From Gammaproteobacteria bacterium (lineage in GTDB: Bacteria; Pseudomonadota; Gammaproteobacteria; SZUA-152), in assembly GCA_013152545.1 (NCBI GenBank), contig JAADGF010000105.1, forward strand, positions 91,950 through 155,949: DNA of 64,000 bases, read 5' to 3'. Positions 1 through 8,711 of this stretch are shown here, in pieces; position 1 is the stretch's first letter, and every line of letters begins with the position of its first letter. The position numbers were made by a program, and so were the translations under genes. The notes under the pieces were generated by a model. It worked only from the letters and a program-made list of their open reading frames with translations, did no database searches and had not been told where the DNA came from.

Positions 1-2
1 AA

Positions 3-239
3 CTGCTTGATGAAAACGGCCAATCACTTTCGAACATTGGCGCTTTTTATTTTCAACGTGATTCTATTATAAAAAAACCGGCATCTTTACTGACGCCTAA
101 AATAGTCGCCGAACACAAGCACCGCATTCTGGTAACAGTGCATGGCATTATCTATGACGTTATACCCACCACCTTAGTCCACCAAACAGCTCAATATATA
201 CAGTTTCGATTCAAAGCTGAAAAAAGTAAGGGGTTATAA
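3..239 (+). CDS. C-terminal end of an unidentified protein (5' truncated)
   Basis: An open frame enters from the left edge and runs 78 codons to a TAA at 237-239, ending in the residues KAEKSKGL. The visible part is a mixed alpha/beta, soluble-looking segment with no membrane span and no motif I recognise. It lies about 35 bp upstream of the phosphoesterase gene on the same strand, so the two may be co-transcribed. The function cannot be assigned from this fragment; the start lies outside the window. Confidence 0.55.
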   Translation: MLDENGQSLSNIGAFYFQRDSIIKKPASLLTPKIVAEHKHRILVTVHGIIYDVIPTTLVHQTAQYIQFRFKAEKSKGL

Positions 240-274
240 TAGCGTTGTAGCTTATTGTAAATGAAATTATTTTT

Positions 275-1792
275 ATGCCTAGCATCGAATTCATTAACCA
301 GCCAGATCATCACCCTTACCAGGAAGACACCGTTTTAACAGGGCTCTTGTTAAAGCGTACCATAGCGGGGCATGGTCAAGAATACGCTGGCCGCCCGGTG
401 ACTGCATTAATCGCCACACAACATGATATTATAAAACTTAGAACCGAATACCAGTTACCGGCACTACAGGCAAAACGATTTATAGCGCAGGCAATTGCCC
501 AGGAAAAAAAACTCTCAGTCCATCACCCTGACAAATCCTGGTTTCTATATTATAGTGACGACACACCGAATCAAAACATCATTATCGGTAATATTACCCC
601 AACCCTCAAAGTACTCGAAAAACTCAATATTTCACTTTGTTCTGAACAGAGTATCGATTATTTAACACAAATCATTGTGCTTTATTTATCGGTTGCCGCC
701 CATCATGATCGATCACTGGACCTCAGCCTCTCCAACTTTGGTATTACGCAAGATAAACGTATCTATTATCTTGACGATGACGTATACCCCCACAGTGGCT
801 TTATGTTATTAACAGATTTTATTGCCAAATTGCTACGCTCTGAAACAAAAGCCGATACCCAGCATATTAAACAATTAGGCACCTCTATTCGAGACAATAT
901 TCTGCGTTACTTTAAAGATGAACACTGGATTACTGTCATCGCCGAAGAACTTAGATCCATTTATTTATCCCAGCAAAATGAGCCATTGCGGCAAACACTG
1001 ATTTCATCCCTTTATGCCCATCAGCAATTCAACTATCAACCACCCATTACCGCAAAAACCATTGCTTTAATAGCAGATATTCACAGCAACGCCCCCGCCC
1101 TGGATGCTGCGCTGGCTTATCTGAAAAAGAAAAATGTTAATGATATCCTGGTGCTAGGAGATGTCGTTGGTTATGGCCCTCACCCTATGCAGTGCATAAA
1201 CATACTCGACAACGATACCAGTTTCACCATCATCCGAGGCAATCATGATCATGCCGTAGCCAGTGGAAATACAGGAAAAGGCATCACATCCCTTGCTGGT
1301 TGGGCAATTGACTGGACAGTGGAGAAAATTAATGAAGATGCACGACGCTGGTTAAATGAATTACCCCCTTTTGCAAGAACCGACAATTGGCTTGCAGTGC
1401 ATGGCTCTCCGCTTGATAAAACATTTTTCAACGCTTACGTCTATCCAATGACACAAACGGAAAATTTAGATAACCTTGCAAGCAGAAACATCCAAATCTG
1501 CTTTCACGGCCATACCCATATTCAAAAAGTATATTATCGAACTAAACACCAGGAATTTGCCAGCGAAGCCAAGCGACAAACACTTTATAATGCTTTATCG
1601 GCACTCATTTGTCCCGGCTCTGTCGGCCAACCTCGAGGAGGGAAACCTGGCGTTGAATTAGCAATAATTAATCTGGAAACACTGGAGTTGGAATATCACA
1701 GAATTAACTACTCACTCGAAACAACAATCAAGGACATGCAAACATTTCATTTTCCAAGCGCTCTTATAGAGCGCCTCCAAAACGGACAATAA
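275..1792 (+). CDS. Two-domain protein with C-terminal calcineurin-like metallophosphoesterase
   Basis: The C-terminal half (from about residue 262) carries the metallophosphoesterase blocks in order: ADIHSN, LGDVVGYGPHP, GNHDHAV, VHGSP and FHGHTH. These supply the Asp, His and Asn ligands of a two-metal centre, and the family is YfcE/MJ0936-like phosphodiesterases. The N-terminal ~250 residues are separate. They contain HDRSLDLSLSNFGI followed by YYLDDD, faintly reminiscent of the catalytic and metal loops of aminoglycoside/lipopolysaccharide-kinase-like folds, but no ATP-binding lysine region is clear, so a degenerate kinase is only an inference. No strong ribosome site precedes the ATG at 275. 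It converges with the roadblock/GTPase operon. Phosphoesterase activity is well supported; the substrate is unknown. Confidence 0.8.
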   Translation: MPSIEFINQPDHHPYQEDTVLTGLLLKRTIAGHGQEYAGRPVTALIATQHDIIKLRTEYQLPALQAKRFIAQAIAQEKKLSVHHPDKSWFLYYSDDTPNQNIIIGNITPTLKVLEKLNISLCSEQSIDYLTQIIVLYLSVAAHHDRSLDLSLSNFGITQDKRIYYLDDDVYPHSGFMLLTDFIAKLLRSETKADTQHIKQLGTSIRDNILRYFKDEHWITVIAEELRSIYLSQQNEPLRQTLISSLYAHQQFNYQPPITAKTIALIADIHSNAPALDAALAYLKKKNVNDILVLGDVVGYGPHPMQCINILDNDTSFTIIRGNHDHAVASGNTGKGITSLAGWAIDWTVEKINEDARRWLNELPPFARTDNWLAVHGSPLDKTFFNAYVYPMTQTENLDNLASRNIQICFHGHTHIQKVYYRTKHQEFASEAKRQTLYNALSALICPGSVGQPRGGKPGVELAIINLETLELEYHRINYSLETTIKDMQTFHFPSALIERLQNGQ

Positions 1793-1893
1793 ATAACCGT
1801 TACTATTTTTCTTCCACTACTGCTCAAACAGGCGCACCAGCTGTCACAAAACAGCCAGCGCCAAGGTTAATCAATCGCTCTGTTCTACCTGAA

Positions 1894-2301
1894 CTAAGGA
1901 CACATGGCAGCAAGGTCAGGTAATGCACCACGTAACCCAGACCAGCCCATACCAAGATTTGCTTTTTTGCCGGTAATCAAAATAGCCAAGGCATTAGGTT
2001 TTCCTGGAATGATCGACATAAAGTGAAACGTTTTAGGGGTCGTCATCTGTATTTCCTGAATGGAATTCGTCACCTCTTCACCACGCGTTTGTGATAATCG
2101 TCTTTCCACACTGGAAACCCCCTTTCCTCTGAACATATCAACAGCGGCAGCAGCCACTGCGTCAAGATAACTGGTGGTAAAATAAGGAACGTTATGATGA
2201 ACACCAAGCAATAACCCCGTACTCAGATCCACCACTGCCGTACCAATTGCGTCATCGACGTTATCCACAATACCCCTGCATACGTCATTAATACTTGCCA
2301 T
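1894..2301 (-). CDS. Roadblock/LC7-like small protein (second copy)
   Basis: A 135-residue protein, last gene of the minus-strand GTPase cluster. It has the length and pattern of roadblock/LC7 proteins: an N-terminal helix, GTAVVDLSTGLLLG as a central strand pair, a helix, then a strand pair ending in LAILITGKKANLG. Roadblock proteins dimerise and act as regulators or GAPs for MglA/Ras-like GTPases, which fits the GTPase two genes upstream. The ATG at 2301 is chosen because AGGAG lies just upstream; an in-frame TTG 18 bp earlier has no such site. The sequence is more divergent than the neighbouring roadblock gene, so this is a fold-level call. Confidence 0.6.
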   Translation of the reverse strand: MASINDVCRGIVDNVDDAIGTAVVDLSTGLLLGVHHNVPYFTTSYLDAVAAAAVDMFRGKGVSSVERRLSQTRGEEVTNSIQEIQMTTPKTFHFMSIIPGKPNALAILITGKKANLGMGWSGLRGALPDLAAMCP

Positions 2302-2424
2302 GATATTTTCTCCTGCCAATTAGCGGTTATGTTAATAGTTTATAAAATCCCTGTCTTTATCGAAACGCTTGTTACAAACACAGATTCCCGAGCGCGGCCC
2401 ATCCGCCATATCCGTGATTAAAAC

Positions 2425-2874
2425 CTAAGGGTAACCCCCTATATTCAGGGCAGCAATTTCCTCTGCTGCATTGTTTGCATGCGCTAACGACAATCCCAAG
2501 CTTGTGGATGCATCAGTGAACACCGTTAACAGCAAGCTGCTACCCGCATGCATCACAAAAACATTACCACCTTCACTTTCGATATATACATTTTTGGTTT
2601 TTCCGTTATTAGTTTCCATCATTAAGCTGTCACTGATCGCTAACAGTGCACTACTCATCGCAGAAAACCGATGCTGATCAAAACCGGTTGTTAACTTTGC
2701 AGCCAAAGCCATACCATCAGCGCCACTCACCATCAAGCCAGTTATGCTGTCACAAGAGTTCATCAGGCCACTCAATATTTTCAGCAATCCGGCACGAACA
2801 ACTTTTGATACACCGTCCGCTTGCACTACATTTTTATCGTTCACTGCATTAATTAGCTCTGGAACCGCCCTCAT
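2425..2874 (-). CDS. Roadblock/LC7 domain protein
   Basis: A 149-residue protein with a good roadblock/LC7 pattern: an early amphipathic helix, ITGLMVSGADGMALAAK, a helix SAMSSALLAISDSLM, then NVYIESEGGNVFVMHAG and a final helix. Its ATG overlaps the stop of the GTPase gene by 4 bp (ATGA), so translation is probably coupled. In known MglA/MglB-type systems such proteins bind the GTPase and set its nucleotide cycle. Its neighbour at 1894-2301 looks like a second, diverged partner, so one GTPase may be served by two roadblock proteins. Confidence 0.8.
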   Translation of the reverse strand: MRAVPELINAVNDKNVVQADGVSKVVRAGLLKILSGLMNSCDSITGLMVSGADGMALAAKLTTGFDQHRFSAMSSALLAISDSLMMETNNGKTKNVYIESEGGNVFVMHAGSSLLLTVFTDASTSLGLSLAHANNAAEEIAALNIGGYP

Positions 2875-3416
2875 ACCTCCCCCGATTGTGCATCTAGCAC
2901 CGCCAGCAGCGCGTAAATTAAAGTCTTAACATCAGATTCGCAGCGACCATCAATTTCGAAAACAGGATAAATCTCTCCACGCTGCATTAAACAAGTTTGA
3001 TAACTTTCAATATCGGCTTGATCTGCAATACCCATACGAGTAATTCCGACCACAACACCCGTTTCTTTAATAAATTTGCTAAAATAATCCAGATAAAGCT
3101 CCATTTGCTGCACAGGGTTCTGGTGATCGTTATTAATAAGCAACACCAAACCGATACCCCCCTGGGTAAGTATATCCCACATAAAATTAAACCGTTCCTG
3201 CCCAGGCGTACCATAAAGATGGATACGTTTACCATCATCCAACTGTAGGTAACTGTAATCCATCGCCACCGTGGTTGTTTTCTTCAGACTCGCTTCCTCA
3301 CCGGTACAACTGACATCGGTACAAACTGGGGGCTCATCACTAATAGAAGCAATAGCGGTGGTTTTCCCTGCCCCCATTGGTCCGGTAAATATAATTTTAT
3401 CTGACAAGCTATGCAT
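2871..3416 (-). CDS. Ras/MglA-like small GTPase with altered base-recognition motif
   Basis: A 181-residue P-loop protein. Visible motifs are Walker A GPMGAGKTT (residues 12-20), a switch I threonine region around KKTTTV, and switch II/G3 YGTPGQERF (68-76). The usual G4 motif (N/T-K-x-D) reads ITRMG at 125-129, with Gly where the guanine-specific Asp should be. The protein belongs to the prokaryotic Arf/Ras-like family encoded with roadblock proteins, which in other bacteria control polarity, motility or vesicle-like processes. It sits between the 388-residue partner (12-bp gap) and a roadblock gene (4-bp overlap). GTPase fold is confident; nucleotide preference is open because of the G4 change. 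Confidence 0.85.
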   Translation of the reverse strand: MHSLSDKIIFTGPMGAGKTTAIASISDEPPVCTDVSCTGEEASLKKTTTVAMDYSYLQLDDGKRIHLYGTPGQERFNFMWDILTQGGIGLVLLINNDHQNPVQQMELYLDYFSKFIKETGVVVGITRMGIADQADIESYQTCLMQRGEIYPVFEIDGRCESDVKTLIYALLAVLDAQSGEV

Positions 3417-3428
3417 AATTTAAATCAA

Positions 3429-4595
3429 CTAAAATTTAAACCCTAATCGCCTCGCCAACCTACCGATAATAGACTTGGCAATAGGCTTGGACTGAGGTCT
3501 AGATTGAGTATCAGTTTGTGAAAAAGTTAATGTATCACCCTTTGCTTGGTTCGTGATATCGATCAAACCAACTGCATAAGCTGCATTATAAAAATTAACA
3601 ATCTCCTCTACCGGAATTTTCAAGGCATCTTTCAGTTTGTTGAGGGAAATAGCGTGACGCGCTAGTATCGCGGCAATTTTAAAATACTCTGGTTTAAAAT
3701 CATGGCGCGTAAAACCAGGCCAAGCTCTCAATTTAACAGCCACATCCATACTGTGCCCCGGTAATATTTCGTTCTTGACACAACACACACCAACTTTCCA
3801 TATACATGCATCTAAAGCCGACACAACACAATCGTCAATCATTTCCTCAAAATCCGTTGTGCTTATTTCAGAAACAACGCAAGAGTTCATGATGACTCTT
3901 AATAACTTGCTTAAAGCATTGTGATCACTCTCAACGGCTGCCACTGTACCATTGGCGCCATTTATTAAAAGCACCGCATCACAGTCGCTTTTCAGCTGCA
4001 ACACTTGCTTTTTTTGCTTGGCCTGATATAGCACGTCGAATAGAGTGTTTGGTGAGTTCAGCAAGGCATATTGACTTCCGGTTTCTACTACTGCTTCTGT
4101 TATCTCTTGCTCTATCTCTTGCTCTATCTCTTGCTCTATCTCTTGCTCTATCTCTTGCTCTATCTCTTGCTCTACCTCTTGCTCTACCTCTTGCTCTACC
4201 TCTTGCTCTACCTCTTGCTCTACCTCTTGCTCTACCTCTTGCTCTGCTAAAACCGTTGAATCCATCAGTAAACGTGAATATATTTTTTCGAGCAATTCCA
4301 TTAATGGTAAAACACGAATGGGCTTTTCAATCGTAATATAGCTTTTCCCCGGCAACTCACTTGCACCAAACAAAAGTTTAAATTGATTATCATTCGCCTG
4401 AAACAAGTATTCTCTGCCCGTGTCAGAATCTACATTAACAACAACAAGCCGACCATTTAGATTGTTTTTTTCTAACAATTGATAGTTCACACCATCATCA
4501 GACAATAGCCCTACTGCCACCCGCAACACTTTTTGATCAAGCCCATTCAGACCGACAAACGATACAAATAAGTTGCCCTCTGTTTTCACTAACAC
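3429..4595 (-). CDS. Unknown partner of GTPase/roadblock operon with (EQEV/I)12 repeat
   Basis: A 388-residue soluble protein, first gene of the minus-strand GTPase operon. The N-terminal ~115 residues look like a compact beta-rich domain. Residues about 118-165 are twelve copies of a four-residue acidic repeat, EQEV six times then EQEI six times, predicted to form a charged helix. The C-terminal ~200 residues include a second globular region, then a helical segment (ILARHAISLNKLKDALKIP) resembling a small winged-helix region, and a basic tail RLARRLGFKF. I do not recognise the family. Genomic position suggests a scaffold or effector of the GTPase. Repeat length probably varies between strains. 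Confidence 0.7.
   Translation of the reverse strand: MLVKTEGNLFVSFVGLNGLDQKVLRVAVGLLSDDGVNYQLLEKNNLNGRLVVVNVDSDTGREYLFQANDNQFKLLFGASELPGKSYITIEKPIRVLPLMELLEKIYSRLLMDSTVLAEQEVEQEVEQEVEQEVEQEVEQEVEQEIEQEIEQEIEQEIEQEIEQEITEAVVETGSQYALLNSPNTLFDVLYQAKQKKQVLQLKSDCDAVLLINGANGTVAAVESDHNALSKLLRVIMNSCVVSEISTTDFEEMIDDCVVSALDACIWKVGVCCVKNEILPGHSMDVAVKLRAWPGFTRHDFKPEYFKIAAILARHAISLNKLKDALKIPVEEIVNFYNAAYAVGLIDITNQAKGDTLTFSQTDTQSRPQSKPIAKSIIGRLARRLGFKF
4101..4244 (+). repeat. In-frame 12-bp tandem repeat, 12 units in two homogeneous blocks
   Basis: Twelve exact 12-bp units: six of TATCTCTTGCTC (4101-4172) followed by six of TACCTCTTGCTC (4173-4244). The only difference between blocks is one base, which turns EQEI into EQEV in the encoded minus-strand protein. 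Each unit is a multiple of three, so gain or loss keeps the frame. The blockwise homogeneity suggests recent slipped-strand expansion of each variant. Confidence 0.97.
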
Positions 4596-5547
4596 TCAGC
4601 CCTGCAAATAGTTGGCAATACAATATCGGATAGCTAACAAATAGATATACCGAGAAAAACACACATCCATCACACGTTATGATAACAAAGCCCCGTGTCT
4701 CACAAAATTTTCGTAATCTATACCCATAGCGTTTGAGATTTAGGTGTAAATATGCGTCATATTTATTTCATGGCGAGGCAAAACGACACGTAATAGTCCC
4801 TCTATTGCAAAGCGTTTTAACAATGCTATGGAATAAATAGGGTGTGCAGTTATACATTTTACGGCAGGATCTACACATTCCTTTAGGTGTAAAGTGTTAA
4901 CTGTTACCAAAAATAACAATAAACCCATATTTTTGATCAAAAATGTAAATTCTGGATAATCGCATGCCACATTTCAAAAATAGCATCGCGTCATCAAAGC
5001 CCTCCTGCAACAATGATACGAAAGCAATCTTTCTTGCCCTTGACATCTGCAATGTCTGTCGACATTAACGAACCGTAACCTAAAACTGTAAACACAAAAA
5101 ATACGGTGTAACAAATAAGAATTACGATGATCGCAAAAATAATCGTTCAATTGCTGTACCAGTAAATTATTGCTACTATGGGCAAACCATTCGCCTGCTC
5201 GCCGTATTGCCGGTGAATAGAAAAACGATGTGGGTTATAACCTCCAAAGCAGCTACTCAGCAACGAGCAGCATTCGTTATTTTTTATCGCTCCAAGTGAT
5301 CATGTGTTAACCTCCCTGATGCAAAACTTAAGGCTTAGCTGTATCAGAGTACATTTAATCAATCGCAAAAAAGTGCTCGCAAAAAATATTGGTTACATCT
5401 ATTTATTCGCTTTTTTCCTATGGATGAAAAAGCATAATTCGAGGTTGATATTTTGTTTTTCACGCCCCCTGCCCTATCCTTTCAGTGTGTTACCGTCACT
5501 CTTTTCCATCGCCGTACCCATAAAAGTACCACCAGGATAAACCCCAA
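4596..5547. other. Long intergenic region between divergent operons
   Basis: This 950-bp stretch separates the minus-strand GTPase operon from the plus-strand spermidine-synthase-like gene and should contain promoters for both. It holds one copy of the interspersed repeat (4719-4856). Short open frames at 4740-4970 (minus, mostly inside the repeat) and 5304-5540 (plus) have no family resemblance or convincing ribosome site and are not called as genes. No other structure was recognised. Confidence 0.5.
4719..4856 (+). repeat. Interspersed repeat family A, copy 1
   Basis: About 138 bp matching the element at 26021-26173 over nearly its whole length. Shared blocks include TACCCATAGCG, AGATTTAGGT, TATGCGTCATATTTATTTCA, TCTATTGCAA and TTTTAACAATGC. 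The left terminus is intact but the right inverted terminus seen in copy 2 is missing, so this copy looks truncated. Confidence 0.8.
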
Positions 5548-7272
5548 GTGAACATGAGAACAAAATCATTACGCCTACATGATGTCGCTATTTTTTCCAT
5601 TATGGCGGTACTTGCTGGCTGCGGACTAATTTACGAATACCTTTTGTCGCATTACGCTGGCAGGGTGTTAGGCGCCATCGAGACGGTGATCTTTACCATG
5701 ATAGGCATCATGATCGTATCAATGGGGCTGGGCGCTTTTGCTGCACGTTATATAAAATGTGCATTCACTGGATTCGCCTGGCTGGAGGTCGGCATCGCGT
5801 TGCTTGGGTCTACGGCCATTTTCGCCATTGCAGCTATCTTTGCCTTTGCCCACACACTACCACAAGTAATTGCCCATACGTTCGGATTACCGCCGGATTT
5901 AGTGCCACAGGGTGGGTTTATAGACTCATTGCTGGAATTTGTAAAAATCATTCCTTATGTCTTCGGTTTCATTTTAGGCGTAATGATTGGCATCGAAATC
6001 CCGTTGATTGCCAGAGTACGGGAAAAAATTTATGGAGAACACCTTGAACATAATTTTGGTGACATCTATGGCATGGATTATATCGGTGCGGGTGTCGGCG
6101 CGGCCTTGTGGGTCATCTTTATGTTAGCAATGGAGCCGTCATTAGCCGCTGCACTAACGGCTTCTGCCAATATCATTGTGGGATTATTGTTTTATTTTCT
6201 CTACCACCACCAGATTAAATGGAAAGAACTGTTGCTACTAAGCCATATTCTGGTGGCCAGTGTGATTATCACCGTAGGCATGTATGGTACGACCTGGAGC
6301 GAGATCATGGAAGATACACTTTACAAGGATAATATCGCTTACCGTATTGATACTCAGTATCAACGAGTGGTTATCACCGAACGCTTAATGGACCCAGCCA
6401 AGCCGACTGTCCTCACGCTTTACATTAATGGCCGCATACAATTTTCCAGTAGCGATGAACACATTTACCACGCCATGCTAACCTACCCTGCACTGGCGGC
6501 CTCCGCCCGACATGATTCGGTTTTGATTATCGGCGGAGGTGATGGCTTGGCATTGCGTGATGTACTGCGCTGGCAACCTCAACAGGTAACTCTCGTCGAT
6601 CTGGACAAAACCCTTGTTGATTTTTTCACACGATCAACAACGGGAGAAAGCCAGGAAGTTAATGTACGCCTGGTGGAACTGAACCAAGAAAGTTTCTCTG
6701 ACCCACGGGTCACTCTTCTGTTTGGTGACGCATACAATAAAGTTGACGAGTTGCTACAAGCAGGCCAGATGTTCGATACGATTATCATTGATTTGCCAGA
6801 CCCCAACCACCCTGATTTGAATAAACTATACTCTGCACGTTTTTACGCCAAATTAAAACAACTCCTCGCAGGTGATGGCGCCATCGTCACCCAGTCCACG
6901 TCCCCCTACCACGCCAAGGATGCTTTTTTGAGTATCGGCGTCACCTTACAGCACGCAGGCTTTACGCACGTTGAGCAATACCACCATAATGTACCTAGTT
7001 TTGGTGAATGGGGCTGGACAATTGCTACAAAACTAGGTCGTTCTCCCCGGCAACGTTTGGCGGCGTTACAAGCGCTGCCATTGGATGATAGCTGGACCAC
7101 TAAAGGTAAATTACTGGCGGCCTTTGAGTTTGACCAACATTTTTTCAAAGATAGAGACACAATTCGAGTCAATCGCCTTGGCAGCGGAATTGCGTACCAG
7201 TACTATCGCCAAAACTGGGAGACAGAACAAGGCATTTACCCGACTAATCAGGATTCAGTGCGTGATTTTTAA
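5548..7272 (+). CDS. Membrane-anchored spermidine-synthase-like protein
   Basis: A 574-residue protein with an N-terminal membrane domain of about seven spans (residues ~12-245) and a C-terminal aminopropyltransferase-type Rossmann domain. The latter shows LYINGRIQFSSSDEHIYHAML, LIIGGGDGLALRDVL (glycine loop 338-343) and the IIDLPDPNHPDLNKLYS catalytic block around Asp425. Soluble spermidine synthases are about 290 residues, so this is the fused form often encoded with PspA/DUF350 genes. It precedes the DUF2170-PspA-DUF2491 genes on the same strand, and a role in polyamine-linked membrane stress is inferred. The GTG at 5548 has AGGA ten bases upstream; an ATG at 5554 is the alternative. Confidence 0.85.
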   Translation: MNMRTKSLRLHDVAIFSIMAVLAGCGLIYEYLLSHYAGRVLGAIETVIFTMIGIMIVSMGLGAFAARYIKCAFTGFAWLEVGIALLGSTAIFAIAAIFAFAHTLPQVIAHTFGLPPDLVPQGGFIDSLLEFVKIIPYVFGFILGVMIGIEIPLIARVREKIYGEHLEHNFGDIYGMDYIGAGVGAALWVIFMLAMEPSLAAALTASANIIVGLLFYFLYHHQIKWKELLLLSHILVASVIITVGMYGTTWSEIMEDTLYKDNIAYRIDTQYQRVVITERLMDPAKPTVLTLYINGRIQFSSSDEHIYHAMLTYPALAASARHDSVLIIGGGDGLALRDVLRWQPQQVTLVDLDKTLVDFFTRSTTGESQEVNVRLVELNQESFSDPRVTLLFGDAYNKVDELLQAGQMFDTIIIDLPDPNHPDLNKLYSARFYAKLKQLLAGDGAIVTQSTSPYHAKDAFLSIGVTLQHAGFTHVEQYHHNVPSFGEWGWTIATKLGRSPRQRLAALQALPLDDSWTTKGKLLAAFEFDQHFFKDRDTIRVNRLGSGIAYQYYRQNWETEQGIYPTNQDSVRDF

Positions 7273-7414
7273 TACAATAAAAATCAATAGGTTGCTTCAT
7301 TTTAATGCTGGCATTTGCAATATTTAAGCAAATAAATACTGCAACACCTGAAAACAACCAAGCTATAATCGGGCGTCTTTGACAAGCAATAACCATAACT
7401 TTTATATATCAATA

Positions 7415-7463
7415 ATGTCATATTATGTCTTGCGATACCGGCCTGATTGACATATTATGACAT
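7415..7463. promoter_or_regulatory. Inverted repeat upstream of the PspA operon
   Basis: Arms ATGTCATATTATGTC (7415-7429) and GACATATTATGACAT (7449-7463) are complementary except for one position, separated by 19 bases. The right arm contains TTGACA (7448-7453) as a possible -35 box. It sits 24 bp before the DUF2170 start codon, so it could be an operator or an mRNA hairpin. No recognised regulator site matches it. Confidence 0.6.
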
Positions 7464-7486
7464 CACCGTTAATTAAAGGAGATAAC

Positions 7487-7909
7487 ATGAGCAAAAACAA
7501 TATGACCTTGCCAGATCTTGCCACGGCATTAAACGGTTTGGAAACAGAGGAAGGAATGTCATTTAATGCCGAGGTGATCAACGGTGAAGTACCCACCTTG
7601 CAAGTGACCGTCAGCGACCGGGAAGAATTCCCAATCTACATTACCATTGACGACAGCCAGATCCTGGCAGTCAGCTACCTATGGAAAGAGTCTGAAATCA
7701 AACCTGGCTCGCGGGAAGAGTTATTAGAAGCACTGCTGACCTTGAATATTCCCATGCCTTTGTCCTCGTTTTCAAAGTTAGGTGGTCAGTATGTGATTTT
7801 CGGAGCCCTTTCTTGTCACTCAGATATCGAAGATATTATTCACGAGGTAGATACTCTGAGCGATAACACGTTAGAGGCTTTAGAGTCCATCTCTGAGTTT
7901 CTGCAATAG
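7487..7909 (+). CDS. yjfI: DUF2170 family protein (YjfI)
   Basis: A 140-residue acidic cytosolic protein. It matches the DUF2170/YjfI pattern: LPDLATALNGLE at the start, a central strand region ending PIYITIDDSQILAVSYLW, REELLEALLTLNIPMPLSSF, and GGQYVIFGALS followed by an acidic helix. The biochemical function is unknown. The ATG at 7487 is chosen because AAAGGAGATAAC lies directly before it; an ATG 30 bp upstream lies in the inverted repeat and lacks a site. Gene order yjfI-pspA-like-yjfK is conserved with the E. coli yjf cluster, placing it in a PspA-linked membrane-stress module. Confidence 0.88.
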   Translation: MSKNNMTLPDLATALNGLETEEGMSFNAEVINGEVPTLQVTVSDREEFPIYITIDDSQILAVSYLWKESEIKPGSREELLEALLTLNIPMPLSSFSKLGGQYVIFGALSCHSDIEDIIHEVDTLSDNTLEALESISEFLQ

Positions 7910-7955
7910 CGTTATTTCTGCAAACTTTAGTTATCATTCATTTAGGAGAAGACGT

Positions 7956-8660
7956 ATGTCACTTTTTAAAAAATTATTTACCGCTGTTCGTGGTGCTGCA
8001 ACTGAGGCTGGCGAAGCAGTCGTCGATTCTCAGGCCCTGCGAATCATGGATCAGGAAATTCGTGATGCAGAAAATGAGTTAAAAAAATCGAAAGAAGGCT
8101 TAACAACGGTAATGGCGCAAAAAATGGCCACCGAACGACAAGTTAAGGAAAAACAAAAAGCCATTGAAGAACACGAAGGTTATGCCGTACAGGCGCTGGA
8201 CAAGGGTGATGAAGGCTTGGCAATTCAAATCGCGGAAAAAATTGCGGAATTTTCAAATGAATTAACCCCATTAGAAACCCTGTTGACGGGCCAAACCCAG
8301 AGCGTGAACCAACTCAAGCAAACGATCAAACAAACCGAAAAACGTTTGCAAGCCACGAAGCGCGAAGTCGCCTTGATCAAATCAACAGCAAGCGTACAAA
8401 AAGCCCAGGATGCCATCGCGGCGACCCATTCCGGTAGCACATCAGCCATGTCATCGGCAATGGACTCTATGCAACGCATTAAAGCCCGTCAACAGGAAAA
8501 ATCTGATAAAATGAATGCTGCTCTGGCACTGGAAAATGAAGGTGGCGACGGCGACCTAAAAGCCAAGATGGCGGCGGCAGGCATTACGGATAGCGGCGCT
8601 AGCGGTAATTCCATTCTGGAAAAATTGAAAGCCAAGCAGTCCAATGCAAGCGCGCAATAG
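7956..8660 (+). CDS. yjfJ: PspA/IM30 family protein (YjfJ)
   Basis: A 234-residue protein predicted almost wholly helical, with the N-terminal amphipathic helix of PspA relatives (SLFKKLFTAVRGAATEAGEA) followed by long coiled coils rich in Lys, Glu and Gln. PspA/IM30/Vipp1 proteins are the bacterial ESCRT-III relatives that bind and stabilise the inner membrane. This one resembles the YjfJ branch rather than PspA of the pspABC operon, and no pspB, pspC or pspF is nearby. The start has TTTAGGAGAAG just upstream. It lies 46 bp after yjfI and 51 bp before yjfK. Confidence 0.92.
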   Translation: MSLFKKLFTAVRGAATEAGEAVVDSQALRIMDQEIRDAENELKKSKEGLTTVMAQKMATERQVKEKQKAIEEHEGYAVQALDKGDEGLAIQIAEKIAEFSNELTPLETLLTGQTQSVNQLKQTIKQTEKRLQATKREVALIKSTASVQKAQDAIAATHSGSTSAMSSAMDSMQRIKARQQEKSDKMNAALALENEGGDGDLKAKMAAAGITDSGASGNSILEKLKAKQSNASAQ

Positions 8661-8711
8661 TGTATTTATAATTTCGAACAGCACCGAACAAATAAAAGGA
8701 GAGAAAACCCA

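Noticed and set aside
1831-1863. GC-rich stem between convergent genes (GGCGC/GCGCC with GCTGT/ACAGC)
   Set aside because: Bulged stem with no U-run on either strand; too weak to call a terminator.
4740-4970. Minus-strand 76-codon open frame
   Set aside because: Mostly inside the family A repeat and lacks a ribosome site or family resemblance.
5304-5540. Plus-strand 78-codon frame just before the spermidine-synthase-like gene
   Set aside because: No ribosome site, no recognisable domain, and a composition like intergenic DNA.
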